Shown in pieces: positions 50,728 to 64,000 of a DNA stretch of 64,000 nucleotides. The notes under the pieces are model-generated. The model did not search any database. It was not told where the DNA came from and saw nothing but the letters and a program-made list of their open reading frames with translations. Within the stretch, counting starts at the first letter, position 1; each line of letters begins with the position of its first letter. Position numbers and translations under genes: made by a program. The stretch lies in contig VYZI01000349.1 of the NCBI GenBank assembly GCA_013397695.1, forward strand, positions 137,269 to 201,268, read 5' to 3'. The stretch comes from Centropus unirufus. Lineage: Eukaryota > Chordata > Aves > Cuculiformes > Centropidae.

Positions 50728-53700
50728 TACATGCAATCTTTATTTCCCATCCCTCACTATCTTGATGTTGTAAGCATGACTTGCTCAAAACTATCAGATT
50801 ATGCTTGCAGGAGGCATACACTTACTTAACATAATATTAATCACAGTGACGTTTTGCTACACTGTTTGTCATTTAAGTTTCATTTTGATGACATGACGTA
50901 ACAAGACAAAAATAAAAGGAATTGTCAGATTATTGCTATATCGAAGACGTGTATTTGAAGGTGTGTATGTGATAAAGATATGCCAATTCAAATTTTTTAA
51001 AGAAAGAAATGTATTTTTTATATAGTAATTTCAATCATCTACTGATGGGAAATAGCACTACTGAATCTTCATCAGGCTTAACTGATATTTGCTGGTTTGT
51101 ATTGAAGAAAGTATCCAGCTGCTGAGAGCAATTATGCAAACAAGAATGTTCTCAGCTGTGCTCTTTAGACCCCTCTTACCAAGAATTAGCATATATAATA
51201 GCATTAATTAGGAAATGTCAGAATGCTTTAATGCTAACAAAAAGAAAATCATATAACAGAATTATACTGTACTATAAATAATTTTACTACAGCATTTTCA
51301 TTTTTGTTTATATGTCATTTTCTAGTGAAACTGGTAGGAGGGCAAGCAGGAGGATCAGTATTTTCTGTTAGCTTGTCTTTCAGGGCTGCACAACCATGGA
51401 TATCTGACAAATTACTAATTATGTATACAGATAAAAAATTAGCAGAGTAATTGATTCAAGGCAGCTCCTTTAGAAGCTCTTCTATTTCAATTCAAAGCTT
51501 AAAGGTTCTTCTTTTAAATTTTTAAATTCTGCTACCACCTATCCAGTAAAAAGATTTGGAAAAAAATATTTAATTTAATTTCATATCTAATACAAGTATG
51601 TACTAATGGGTAAGCTCATTCCATGAAGCTAATAAATTTACCCTGAATTTTTAATGGATTTTTTTCTTGTGTTTATAAATATGGAAACATATAATGCGCA
51701 CGTAATGCTGCAGGATGTTACAGCATGTAGCACGTGCATTTACTATTACAGCTAGCAATGGCAACCTAGTCATTTGCTTAACTACTATAGTATAGTAACC
51801 ATTTAAAACTTCTTCAAAGGAAAATGCAGTATATTGTTTTTATACTAGTTTCCATCTCACCTTATCTTACCTTGAAAAATTATAACAAAGTCACAGAATA
51901 AAATCAGTCATTATTTGCTTCTTACAGGAAAGGTTTTTTTAGAGAGATGAGGATCTAGGAATTTGAAAATCCATTTTATGTGTATAATGAGAAATTAGAA
52001 TCTTAAACTGTCTATTTACAGTATAACTAGTAGTACTTCTGCATGGAGAAGAAGTGAACTAATCCCTGAAGCTTCTGCCTGTATGAGGAAACTCTCATGG
52101 GTAATGTATTTACAGAGAAAGAAGGGAGATTTCACTGAGTTTGATCCAGAAGCTCAAAATAGTTTGTCAGTGCTAATTTTGTCATGACTATGATACTCTG
52201 GGGTTATAAATACAAAAAACATCTTAATGATATAGAATATTTACAGATGAAAGAAGCAAACCTTGGGATGTTTTACTTCAAAAGCAATGAATATTGCTGC
52301 ATAATACCATAATACATAGAAGGTAAACCCCACTGGCCTAAGTTTAACCATGTTTTGTCAATTTGTTCTACCATTTGAAAGAAAAGAGGGGCCCATAGGT
52401 ATAAACAAAAAAAAAATAGCTAAGGAGGAGTGAGGTGATTGATCTTTCACTTCTGCGGGACAGAAGGACAGATTAATGCTAGCTGATAATCCTAAGATCC
52501 CACTGAAAAAAATATACAAAATATAATTTCCTGTTACGTGAAGACTTTAGTTTAATCTAAAATTTGTATCCACTAGCTCAATTTAATGCTGCTTATACAG
52601 TTCTTAATCCAGGAAAAAAATTGACAGGAAAGTCAAATTTATACCTACATGCTGACTTAAAAATATATATTTAACAATTAAATACATTCACTATGTTTCA
52701 TTATATAAACTGTACCTGCTGATAAGTGATGTACTAATTTACTAATTGTTCCACATGCCTACTGAGCTATCTGCTCATTGTATCATTCTGATCTGTCACT
52801 TTACTGCAAAATTCAGAATGCTTTTGGCATTGGTAATCAAGATGAAAATACTTAGCACCTGTATAATTGGCCTGTGGAAATCTAGGGGGCAGGAATCAAA
52901 ATAAATTAATTGTCCATATGGCCTGCAAGAAAAAACATACTCCAGTGCATGCTGATTTGTGAAATTACTTTGATAAAATTATAATTTTTATTCCACTCCA
53001 CATTTTAAATTATTTTATCATCTAGATTATTAAATTTCTAAATGCATGTTAATTGTTTAATTTACCATTTTATTTTGGGAATCCATCTGCTTTGTATGCC
53101 AAAAGCATTGTAAAATGTCATTTTGAATCATTTTTTATGGTAAATACTGAACACAATATATTCTGTGTTTTCAAAAGGAAATGGTGCAAAAGCAGTTTTC
53201 TAAGCAGCACTCATAAGCTTTATACACTTGTTCTGCAAACTGTAATGTGCTGTAGCAAACAGTCTGAAAATGCTGTCTAAAATCTAGTGTGTAGATATAT
53301 ATTAAGAAACTACAGCCTGCTTTTTAAAATAAACTACTACAGCATGTAAACACGATAGAGAACAGTATGAGAAAGCTCTTAGACATCTCATGTGAGCATA
53401 AAGAGAGGCTAACCTCTACATCAATACTGCTGCAATTGTAAGAGTCAATACAAAACACAGCCACAGAATTCTTCTTTTAAGTAAAAAACACTTCTTCAAC
53501 TCGTAGTTGTTGTTGGATCATCTTAGGCGAATGCAGAATATAGTAGAAAAGATTTTGTGTGCAGCCCTGTCCCTACAACTGTAGCTAGCTTTCCTTTAGT
53601 TTACCATGCTTTGCACAAAAATCAGTATTTCCCCCCCTCATTATTTTAATACTCTAATACTTGCTTCAGTCAGTGGCTCCAGAACTTCCATTAATTTCCA

Positions 53701-55578
53701 GCCAAAACTTAATGATGGTATGTTTATGCACATTATTTCTTAGGCTGCAGTGTTTTCATCAAATAGATTATGTCTCTCTTTGGTGTCTTTATCTCTGATG
53801 AATTTAATGGAAAAAATATAATATATGATAAAATTTTCAGTGTCCTATGGTAAGCTCTATTACTTTAGTAACCTCCTGGAAATAAATAGCTAGAAATAAC
53901 CTGTACTAATTCAACTTCCCTTTTCTTACCCATGTCAGGATCAAAATATAACACACATTTTTAGACAGTTAGCTTTGCATTTTTCAGTGAGCTAGGTTTT
54001 CCACTAGGTATCACAACTGTGATCATCATCATCCATGTGAAACTTGCTCTGAGGATAGAGGACTTTTAGGTAGGTATCTTCCTGCATGCCTAGTCTTTAC
54101 TTCCATTACAGTCAATGATCCCCGTCACGGGCGCCTATAGACCTTTTCAGCTATTCAGGGGCAGAATTCGGTCAAGGAAGAATAGCTATCGAATTAATTT
54201 AGGATGTTGTGGATTCACGTATATAGGTATATAGTCTGCCAATCTGATACATGACTAGAAGGAAATCTTTTTAAGAGTAGTTCAGTCACCTAAGCATAAG
54301 CATATTGCACCAATTCAGATACATAGGGATGGCAGGTATTATAAAAAAAAACTATGAGAGACCCAGCATGTGGTGGAGGGGCACTTGAAGACCAATCAAG
54401 ATATCGTATTTTATCTCCCATAGTAGAAAGCTCCCATTCAGCCTGGGGGCAACTGAATCAGGACAAGATCTCCATTACCTACAAGACTCCAGGCATCTAC
54501 CATGCTTACAAAAAACAACAGGTAGACCAGCCTTTCCAGCCTACAGAACACCTTTACTGTATTGTTTATAGACTCTGTTACCAGAGTAAAAACTTTGGGT
54601 TTTTTTTAAAAAAATATTATGCATTGACATGTTAAAATGAAATCTCTCTTAGTGGTTCAAGATTTCAATATTTCTTTTCTTTACATAATCAGTTTCTCAG
54701 TTTGAGAAAAGTTCTGGTTTTATTTCTCAGTCTTTTAGAATTCTATTATGTTTAATTAGGAACATAATCCTTATAACTCATTTGTGTACGAGGTTTACAC
54801 TTGATCACACAGTTTCAATGTTTCACCCCAATAAATTCTGTATTGATATGGTTTCTCATTATTTCACATTTAGGTCTTCTGCAAAAAAAAGTGTTTTTCT
54901 ATGGTAAGAATCTTTTGGGAAGGGAGTGGATATGAATAAGGGAAATGATTTTAATTAGTTTACTTTGAATTGTAGTATGGCTGCTTTAACAAAACCAAGA
55001 GAAACAGAATCCTCATTTAGTGCTCATTTAACCAGAATCACGGATTTAAAATTCCATTGCGCCTGCTTTCATGGAGTTTCTTACACCCATGTCTAAAAGC
55101 ACAGTTTCATTTTAAAACAAATCTATTTACCTCAATGAATACTCTTCAGTGAAAATGTTCTTAAACTGGTTTCAACTTTGCTGCAAGGCTTATATTTCAC
55201 ACTCTAAGCTAAGTAATAAGATCTGATCTTTCTTTATAAGCAGAGATCTACTTTTTTAACAAGTATTCTTTTATTTGTGCCTTGCAGGTTGGTAAAATTG
55301 AACTTAATCTCTCATTGATGATAGCACATCCCACAGTGACGGATTAAAACTATCTCTTTGACCTCTAAATTAATGCAAAGTTTTGTTACTTGAACTGTCT
55401 TCCCTGTGGAGAACAAAACAGTGCCTTTAATAGGCAGAGGAAAGTCGGTAAACACTGAATACATGGAGGTAAAAACAGAGTCCTTCCACATCCTCTGGGA
55501 CTTGCCACTGCAGAAGTATTTTAACTTTTGTCTAATTTTAAATACTCTCATGTATTATTGCTCTCCACATATTTCATA

Positions 55579-55616
55579 CATATATATATACACACACACA
55601 TATATATATATATATA
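55579..55616. repeat. Compound (TA)n(CA)n(TA)n microsatellite
   Basis: TATATATATA, then five CA units, then about eight TA units. Likely length-polymorphic and able to form secondary structure. Confidence 0.95.
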
Positions 55617-56541
55617 ACCATTAAATACATTTGCTGAATGCACTTCTTTTCGGACAGGATAACCTTAAAGTGTAAACTAATGTACTGCCAGAAAAATCAT
55701 ATAGAATGTATTTTAAAATAGTATAAATCTAGATGATCAGATGTGCTGTTATGGATACAAAGAAAACCCCACTTATCTCCCATTTCAGAGACATCTCTCT
55801 AAGCATCATCTTCCCAATTTTAAAATTCTCAGTTTTTATAATTTTTGGTCTTTCAGACCATGACTAGGTGTTTGTGCTCATTCTGCCAGGATTAAAAGCT
55901 TAGGTTAATCTAATGGAAAACAATACTTAGTGACATTTTTTATCACTCTTTGAATATACTTGTGTGAATTTTGAGTTTGAGCATTTTGTGTACTTTCATC
56001 AAGCATGAAATGAGCACCTCTCTCACCTCTTGCTATATGGGAGTGGGAAAGGGATTGGTGTGCCTAATAGAGTCTGGAATTAATTCAAGGTTTTGGTTTA
56101 CTTCCATGATTTTGTAGTAAAAACCTTGATGCACACTAATGAAATAAAGAACCAATAGTTTTCTAATATGGGAATAGAATTTGTCAGATGTCATAGAATC
56201 AGCTCAAGGAGATGAGGAGTAAGTTGATTAAACACACAGCAGATTACAGATTCATTTTGTTTACCCTTTTTCCATACTCTTGCTTTCGCCTCCAGAGTTT
56301 TAATGGCAGGCAGGAACGAGGGAGGGAAAAAAGATACATGACAAAAGTTACAACTGAAAAAATTGTTCTGAAACTGCAGTACAAGTCTTGTATGTGGCAA
56401 TTCTACAGACATCTTGGGGAAAGAAAGTAGCATGCTTGCCTGTCACAGGACGAAGACCCATACACAGACCATAAACGTGATGGAAAAGAAAGATTTCCCT
56501 TTTCGAGAGAGAATTTTCAAGAATATTTCCAACCCAGGAAA

Positions 56542-56564
56542 TAACTACTACTAACTACTACTAA
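56542..56564 (+). repeat. 10-bp tandem duplication
   Basis: Two adjacent copies of taactactac (56542-56551 and 56552-56561) followed by a partial third unit. Simple slippage product. Confidence 0.9.
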
Positions 56565-58083
56565 TATTTAACTACTTTTTCTTCTGAAAGTAATTAAAGT
56601 TTTAGGGAACGCAATTTAATATGCTAATTTGGAAAGGAAGGGATGAGTACAGCTCACTTGGAGGTACTTTGTAATGTGAAACCTTTTCACAAGCAGTTCA
56701 GTTATCTAAGATTGCACAATTTACCTCAATAGTAATTAAATACTATTTCAATCATTCAATGTTACAGTATTTAGAGAATTTTTCATTTTATTTCCTATGC
56801 TAAATGAATTCAAAATTATTTGATACTTCCCATATTTAACTTCAGAATAATTCCCAAATCATTAATCAGGAAAACAATCAATACTCATAAATGAGGAAAC
56901 CTTATGAGAAAAGGAAGTTTATCAAAATGTGTTTTAAATAGTTAGATTTTATTATCATTTATAAATAAAATAAGAAAAATATAAACCCTTAGCCTTGTAA
57001 ATACATTTATATAAAAACTTAGATTTTTCTCTGTATATAAATGCAATGGGTATTTAGCACGATCACTGCAGACCTCCAACACATGAGGCAACCATTGTTA
57101 TTCTGTTATTTCTTACATAGAGAATATTTACGCTACAGAACTCCTTGCCAGTTTAAAATCCCAGCAGTACACATGCAGACTCTGACAAATTACATACTTT
57201 CCCATAACTTTTCAGCAAATTCCTAAGACAATAAATTATAAGCATGTAATCCTTTCTGTCATAACACCCTCTATCTTTTCCAGACCTGAGGGAAATGTGA
57301 GTACTATCATACATACTGGTATCAGGTAGAATAGCATAAAAAAAAATGTGGAGATCTTTGCTCAGGAGATGACTTCTAAGTCTAAGACTACATTACAGAA
57401 AGCATTCTCCTCGTGAAAAGATTTGGAACATCCAAATGGAAAGATTCTAAAATTAGTCAAAAGCCATTTTCCTACATTTTTAAAAATTTAGTACTATTCT
57501 GGAAACCAATTTAGCATTTTGCTCGCTAACCTTTCTTTAAACCAGATGACAAAAATGACACATTCACTGTTTTGCATTGACTTCGTACAAATTCATGTAT
57601 TCAAAATGTATCAGTTCTAACCTTTAAAACCTGAATATTTTATTAACATACCTTTTCTGGTCATGATTTTTGTGTCTGTAACCAACTTAAAGAAAGGAAC
57701 TTTCCATCAATCACACCTTTAATATTCCTTTAAAATACTGTAGTAGGAACTGCCAAGACAACTGCTGATAAGAACCAGTTCAGAAGAGCTTTTTTATATT
57801 AGTTTTTCTGCATCAAAAATTAAATTAGTACCAGTAAATTACTCTTGTCTTCAGCGACTTTTTCATCAAAGAAAGTTTTTTTTTTCAGAAGCAAAATTGT
57901 TCATTGAAATCAATATAATGGAAATGTTCTGTTTCCCATTAAAAAGTCATATTGCAATTCAAATTATAATTGGAAAGATTAATATTTTCAATTTACTAAA
58001 CCTAACACTTGTGACACATGCCCAACTCTGTTTCACTTTCTTTTAAAATGTAATTTCTTAACATTTGTATTCTTCAAAGTAAT

Positions 58084-58131
58084 GTGCATTCATTTTTCAA
58101 GCAATTCATAAAGGTGCATTCATTTTTCAAG
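58084..58131 (+). repeat. 18-bp exact direct repeat, 30-bp period
   Basis: The 18-mer gtgcattcatttttcaag occurs at 58084-58101 and again at 58114-58131, separated by 12 bases. Either a local duplication or the footprint of an excised insertion; neither can be decided here. Confidence 0.9.
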
Positions 58132-61100
58132 AAAAAACAGGTTCAGCTTTCCTGAACTATCCTTCAATATATACAAGAAATGCTAATCAAGAACCTATTT
58201 ATCTACCTCAGCTAAATACCTAAAATGATTATTAAAAATCAGAGAAAACACCACCACTTAATTTTTACATTTATTTCTCTGAAATTGTTATTTCAAATAA
58301 AGAATCAGAATAAAATATTTTTTTTTATAATTTCCCATTCACACCCATTAACATCTAATTTCTGATTTAAATAAACACATACACACATAAAGTCAGGGAA
58401 AACTCCGTTTCTTTCACACAGCTAGCAACCTATTCAAAACACATTGGTTGTCATTTAGCCGAAATGTTTTAGAGAGCAACACTGTAGTGAAAAGGACAGA
58501 AATGTAATTGATAAACTTGCATATGTTTAAGTGAAGTCTAATAGAAACTAGGAAATTAAATTTCCACAGAACAAAGATAGTGGTTAGATTCTTAATAGAA
58601 TTTTTACAAAGTGGACATGATAACATGACTCATATTCCCAGATAATTTCTTCTTTCAGCTAGGAATCACAAGGACTTATCAAAACCCACAGCTTTTATAA
58701 TTCAAGTAACAGAATCAAGAAAGATCTTTCCATCTTTATATTTTGTTACAAACAATGTAGACTCAATTAAATAGTTGATGAAAGGTGACTAAACAAGCAA
58801 ACCGTTTTGATACACATTGAAAGTGATTTTTCACTTCAAGTTGTAACTATAGTTGGGGTGAAGCAGGGAGGGAGATGCTCTCATGTTTTCTGTGGAGCAA
58901 GTTCTTAACCCAGAGTACTTTAAAATGCAACATTGACCTGAACAGATTTTGCAGCAAGAAGGTCATGAGAAGCATCTAGGCACACACAAGCTGCAGGATG
59001 GTGAATCTACGTTACTCTTGGACACTGAAGAACAGTGTTCAGCCTCATGGAAGTCCATCAGTAAATCCACAAACTGCCTAAAGGAGAACAGCAACTGTAG
59101 CTGCCCACAGGTTGTTGTAATCTTGATAAGGTTTAAAAATCAGTTTTGCCACTGAACAGATCATTCAGGTGTTGTGAACAGGGCAGGCTGTCATGGCAGT
59201 AAAAAGCAGGCAAAAGCTGATTTAAAATCATTATTTTTCTCTGACTGCTGGCTGCATTTAATTCTGAAAAGAACAAGTATTCACTTGCATTTTCCTTGTA
59301 TTGTTTTTTCAGTCAGGTTTTAGTACCATTTCGTTATTAAATGGTATCTCTTACAAAGTCATCAGTATAAGAATGGAGACTTCCAGCTATTAGAGTAACA
59401 GCTTCTGAAACAACCTTGATTATTTGCTTTTGCAGTATTTTTGTTTCAGCCTTTCATAACTTGTCAGGCAGGGAATGCAGAAATAACTGATTACATTGAA
59501 CCCTGGAACCTATATAAGCTTTTAACCCTGGTATTCAACAACACGAAGATAAAAGGTTCATAATTACACTGACTATGTAAGCAACATTATTATTTGAAAT
59601 GTACATGTTGAATTAACTGAAATATGAAAAAAAAATTACTAAAATGCAATACTTCAAAGTAGAACATACATTAAGCACATTATTATAGATGGTGAAAGAA
59701 CAATGAGATGACTTTTCTACCACCTCAATGGACTCTATTCTTCAAACCTAAACTGAACTATTTTGGTTTTTCTCTATGTCTTGAAAGAGCAAGAAACAAT
59801 TTTGTTCATTCTATTAAGAAAAAAATAGATTTGTTTTTAATGTCAACATACTTATCTTTAGAAAATATCATCCTAAACTAATTATAGCTAGAAACAGTAA
59901 TTAATGATGTCCTTTAACTTCTTTACACTTTGGCCCTTTAGAGAAAATTTTAATTTGTAGGTTTAATCAAATAGAAATATGCTCACTGAATGCTGGTGAA
60001 ATAGAGACTGGAGCTAAAAAGGTCCTCATTCCAGTTAATTTATTAATGCACGTTCTTTGCCTTCTTCCATTTCCCAAGTCTTCTTTAAGGTGTTTTGTAA
60101 TTTTATAATAGTCAAAAAATGTTGATGCCAGATGCTCAGTCTCCAATGAAACAGAAGCACAAGAGAAAGGGGAAGAGAGACTGACCATTCAATTCCCAAA
60201 ATGTTTGTCTATTCAAAATTTTTGTCCATTTTAGGGATGAGAATAGCATGCTTCAGAATACACCAGATTGCAAGATACCATTCTGTAGCATTGCAGCAAA
60301 TTTGGTTACTAATAAAATAATCAACTTTTAAACAACATAGAAAATGCAGGTTAAAAAAATAATTTAAAATTAAATGTTTACCACAGTTTTTTAAAAACAT
60401 CGCCTCCCTTATTCACTTGGAGAAAAATATGTTGACACAGCAGTTTTGCAACATGTTAGAACTCCACATTCATCAATGAAAAAAAAATCTAATCTCTGGT
60501 ACATTTCTGTTTCTTCTACTGAAGAAGCCGTGAAGTCACGATGATACACAACAAAAGCCAGAAGGCTGAAATGTAACTAATTGGAGACCTAAACACCATG
60601 GCATCTGCTATATTTATTTTTGGTCATTACCAATTTACTCCAAATTCCAAAAATAAACCTAACCCCATAGTTCTATTGACGTTATGTTTTCCTCTAAAAT
60701 TACTATATTCTTGTCCCTTTAAAGTTAGCACCTACCATTTCAAACTGTGGGTATTTCAGTGGTTTACAGTGTTATGTATTTGCAAGCTCAGAACTATTAG
60801 GTCTCAAATTTTCTTTGGTCACCTATTCCTAGGGCCTCAGTTTTGGATGAGGACATACAATCCCTAGTAAGGTGTGGCAGGTTGGATTCCACCCTTCATT
60901 CCTAGGCCAGGTTGTGTAAGAATACCTCACAATGTAAAATGTACCTTGAATTTTATTTAACAAACAGAGAGAAACAGGTTTGTTTTCTTTTTTTCCCATG
61001 AGAAAGTTTGTAATAATTTTTATGTGGGCTTTCTCATACCTGTTAAATACAATCATGGATTTCAATAAATTTCATCCACAAATTTCTTTTACAAATCTTT

Positions 61101-62829
61101 GCATGTTAATTATCAATTATCTTTATAGTACAGAATAAACTAACATTGGATTAATTAATTTGACATGTAATAGGGCACATTGCAAAAGTAGATCCTAGGG
61201 GATATAAAAATTTGACTTTTTTATAGGATTTTTCTCCCATCTTAAGCTAAATTAATGTTAAATAGTCTGGTTTTCTCTTCAGAAAGTGGAAATTACTTTG
61301 TCCCTTTTTCAAGCATTGACTCATGCAAAAACATTTTTGATCCAAAAGTAATTCTGTCACTTGGGCTCCACCATGACTACTAAATTAACCAATGAGAATC
61401 TCTAATGGGAAGTTAATGTATAGACCTAACATAGAGCATGGGCCGGAGACAGTGACACCCAGTCTTCTATACCATCACATTACCAGGACAGGCACTGCTC
61501 TCCTTTAGCCCAGAGCAGCTCTTCCAAATTCACCCAGTCGATTTTTCAATAGCATGCAGGTCTTAATCAAATCAACACCAACAATGTGTATTTAGTATCC
61601 ACAGTTTTAGCTCTACAGATGTAGTAAGATAGGGCTTCAGATCACCTAAGACTGGGAATAGCATTAACTTTTTAAGTAACTTGTTAAAATTCTGGTAGAC
61701 ATTACCAGACACTTGGGACAGAACAAAACCTTACCATATTTAAATGTGTTTAAGTGAATATGGAGTCTTTTCTTGTAGCTAATATAACTGAAATTTTAGA
61801 CTTGCAGAAGCTGAAGGATAACATATAATTGCTATTTCTGGCTGAAAATAGTATAGTGAATGAATCAGCTCAAGGTCTGAGGGATTTTATTCTCCCCTGG
61901 GTAGATGAAGTTGTGTTGACACGTTAAGGGAAAGCCTACAGGTACTTCAGCTGTTCTATTTGGCCAGGCTAAGCCTCTATTATAAAACTCATAATGAACA
62001 AAAGGCAGAAACAAATATCCTTTTGATTAGCTATTTATTTTCCTGAACAGATGAATCCTCACTGATCACTGAATAAAATTCCTCACTGAATAAATTAAAT
62101 AAAAAATTACCAAATTAACTTAAAGGAGATATATTAAAAAACACAGAAATTGCAATTACTGGTTAATTTTTTAAATGTTTTAAGGACATTGATTAGTTTT
62201 GAATTTAGATGAATTCGCAATGTAATTAGAAAGTCAATAAAAGCTAAGCCCATATATTCTTTTAGAAATTCAGGTGGGATAGGGAAGAAAAACCAGGAAC
62301 ACCATGTGCCTTCTAGTTTTACATTATGTTGCTACCTTTTGTCTTTAATTTTTTTATTTTTTTTTACATATCTATATGCATGTGCTGTTCAGCTTCAGGA
62401 TTCATATTTATATATTTAAATATATTTTATATTAATATGTAGTACATATTTATATAATTTAAACTACATTTAATATGTTTGGATACCGATTCACTTCTAA
62501 TGTAATGAAAAAAAAAGTAAATTTACACAATTCAGAAAAGGGCAAGAAGAGGACTTACAATCTTAAAATGTCAGTTCCAGCATGGAGCACATACCAATAA
62601 GAATTATTGGAGAGCTGACATGAAGTCAGGTGGAAAGGATGAGTCTCTTTACATCAGAATTAATATTTGCAGCACTGTAAAGGGGGTTGTCCAGGCAAGG
62701 GACATTTAACTTTTAGTGTGTTACCTTAGCACTTTGTTTATTTATCTTCCCACCCTTGAATGTAATTTTTTTAACATAATGAACTCGTGTAATAAAAACT
62801 GTAATACCCACAAAGTAACAGCAATGCAA

Positions 62830-62842
62830 ACACACACACACA
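62830..62842. repeat. (AC)n microsatellite
   Basis: Short alternating AC run in AT-rich intron. Confidence 0.85.
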
Positions 62843-63258
62843 TAAATAGATATGAGAGGCTTACATTAAAAAATAATTGCAGAACTCTGATGCAAGGCTC
62901 TTCATTTTAAAGTGTTCACACAAAAACTTGAGAAGCCATTAACTTTAAATAGGTATGTGCTGCATGGAACCAATCTGAACTTTGTCAGGATTTGCCAGTA
63001 CTTATTGGAAATCCAATGACATTTTTATTGTTAAATGAAGAGCTAAATGCCCGAGGCTGCCAGTGCAGTAGTTATGAGGACAACACCTGATGATGATATA
63101 CGACAAATTGCTTGACCATAGCTAAACTCCAGGATTCAAGATCTCCTGATGATCCCATTAAAAATCTGTTTAGTCAATTTAGTTCAATAGATAGAAACTT
63201 TTTGCAAAAAATACCTCTATCCAACTAATTATAAAACTAATTTATTCAAGATTCTTTC

Positions 63259-63665
63259 CTCTTCTGTGAAGAAAGGCTGAGAGACCTGGGTCTGTTTATT
63301 CTGGAGAGGAGAAGAATGAGCAGGTCCATTGTCAATGCTTTTAAATATTTAAGGAGCAGGTGCCATGTGGAAGGTGCCAGGTCCATGTCAGTGGTGCCCA
63401 GCCACAGGACAAGGGGCAATGGGAACAAAGTAGAAAACAAGAAGTTCCTCATCAACATGAGAAAAAAACTTCTTGACTTTGAGAATGATGGAGCACTGGA
63501 ATTGCCCGAAGAGTTTGTGGAAGCTCTCTCTCCAGAGATATAAAAAAACTGCCTAGATGCACTCCTGTGCAACCTGCTGTGCGTGATCCTACTTCAACAG
63601 GCAATTTGGGCTAGATAACTTCCAGAGATCCCTTCCACCTCTATCGTTCTGTGACCCTATGTGAT
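63259..63665 (+). mobile_element. CR1 LINE 3' fragment
   Basis: Starts at 'gaagaaaggctgagagacct' near the end of ORF2 and continues through 'caggacaaggggcaat', 'agaagttcctcatcaacatg' and 'gaagctctctctccagagat' to the 3' end (ccagagatcccttccacctc and an ATTCTGTGAC-type tail). The residual ORF2 frame is open at 63316-63543 but short. The 3' UTR resembles that of the copy at 40452-41729, suggesting the same subfamily. Both strands carry incidental frames. Confidence 0.93.
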
Positions 63666-64000
63666 AATCTAACCTGTAATGATTCTTCTCTTCCAAAGCC
63701 TTAGTGAGAAAATCACCAATGTGACAAATAACATCCATTACTCTACAAACCTATAAAGTCAAATGTATATAGTTTCATTATCTTAATAATTTTAATTTAT
63801 AAATNTTAAATATAATCCATACACTTCATAGATTTACTTTAAATAACAAGTTAATCCTTATAAAGAAATCATCTCCAGTATTAAATTTATAATCTAAGTC
63901 TGCAACACTCAAAACCACGAAAGTTCTGACTGCACATTTCATGTACATCATTCTTAAGAATAATTCTTAAGAATAATCCCTTTCAACATCCCCATAGCTC
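63666..64000. other. CSMD1: Intronic AT-rich sequence to the window end, with one N
   Basis: One ambiguous base at 63805. A 13-bp tandem duplication of ttcttaagaataa occupies 63951-63976, each copy containing the palindrome TTCTTAAGAA. No gene is seen. Confidence 0.65.
63951..63976. repeat. 13-bp tandem duplication of a palindromic word
   Basis: Copies at 63951-63963 and 63964-63976; the core TTCTTAAGAA is self-complementary, so the pair can also pair with each other. Confidence 0.9.

Larger units (their letters stand above)
50728..63258. other. CSMD1: Long intronic AT-rich stretch, no gene recognised
   Basis: About 12.5 kb with no exon or named interspersed repeat. It contains microsatellites at 55579-55616 and 62830-62842, a 10-bp tandem at 56542-56564, an 18-bp direct repeat at 58084-58131 and an AT-only stretch near 62395-62460. 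A slightly GC-richer patch with a 93-codon frame sits at 54354-54635. Nothing identifies a gene. Confidence 0.6.

Noticed and set aside
56188..56205. tcatagaatcag word resembling a CR1 tail
   Set aside because: No CR1 body on either side.
1470..64000. Search for the preceding CSMD1 exon (first half of CUB domain 2) on the minus strand
   Set aside because: No segment resembling the expected CUB sequence ending in Ile-Trp before a donor was found by eye. It may lie outside the window, or in a gap, or have been missed.
1..64000. CRISPR array, bacterial operon, tRNA or rRNA genes
   Set aside because: No regularly spaced repeat array, no cloverleaf-like sequence and no rRNA motifs were seen; the context is vertebrate intron.

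Overview
The window looks like a stretch of a bird chromosome. It is AT-rich (by eye roughly one third G+C) and CpG-poor, and its recognisable interspersed repeats are almost all 3' ends of CR1-type LINEs, the dominant transposable element of bird genomes. There is no bacterial-style gene packing, no operon and no CRISPR array. The open reading frames present are short, isolated and mostly chance frames or antisense frames across CR1 copies.

One real protein-coding segment is visible: a 113-bp internal exon on the minus strand at 1357-1469. It encodes 37 complete codons plus split codons at both ends, between a good acceptor (pyrimidine tract then CAG) and a good donor (AAG|GTAGGA). From memory, the peptide matches the C-terminal half of the second CUB domain of CSMD1 (CUB and Sushi multiple domains 1) and fits it better than CSMD2 or CSMD3. 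CSMD1 introns are known to be very large, so the remaining 62.5 kb (1470-64000) is best read as the intron upstream of this exon, and 1-1356 as the start of the next intron. I found no second exon.

Layout: exon at 1357-1469; CR1 fragments at 4102-4332 (-), 9486-9668 (+), 12454-12625 (-), 18826-19200 (-), 21609-21893 (+), 38224-38388 (-), 40452-41729 (+, the longest, a broken reverse transcriptase plus 3' UTR), 49070-49589 (+) and 63259-63665 (+). A decayed LTR-like fragment of an avian endogenous retroelement lies at about 20066-20311. A CpG-richer block at about 37276-37611, possibly a younger LTR or other insertion, carries four contiguous 18-bp tandem units. Another unexplained GC/CpG-richer block is at about 50284-50727. 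Assembly gaps are at 10082-10573 (492 N), 40309-40363 (55 N) and 63805 (1 N). Small structural oddities include a perfect 12-bp inverted repeat at 33235-33264, a 16-bp inverted repeat at 6241-6319, and several short tandem or direct duplications.

I see no evidence of a complete, previously undescribed system. The points most worth a second look are the CSMD1 exon, which fixes the identity of the whole window, the 37.3-37.6 kb tandem-repeat block, the 50.3-50.7 kb block, and candidate conserved or structured noncoding elements in the giant intron. Paralogue assignment, repeat family names and conservation all rest on recall, because no alignment could be run.
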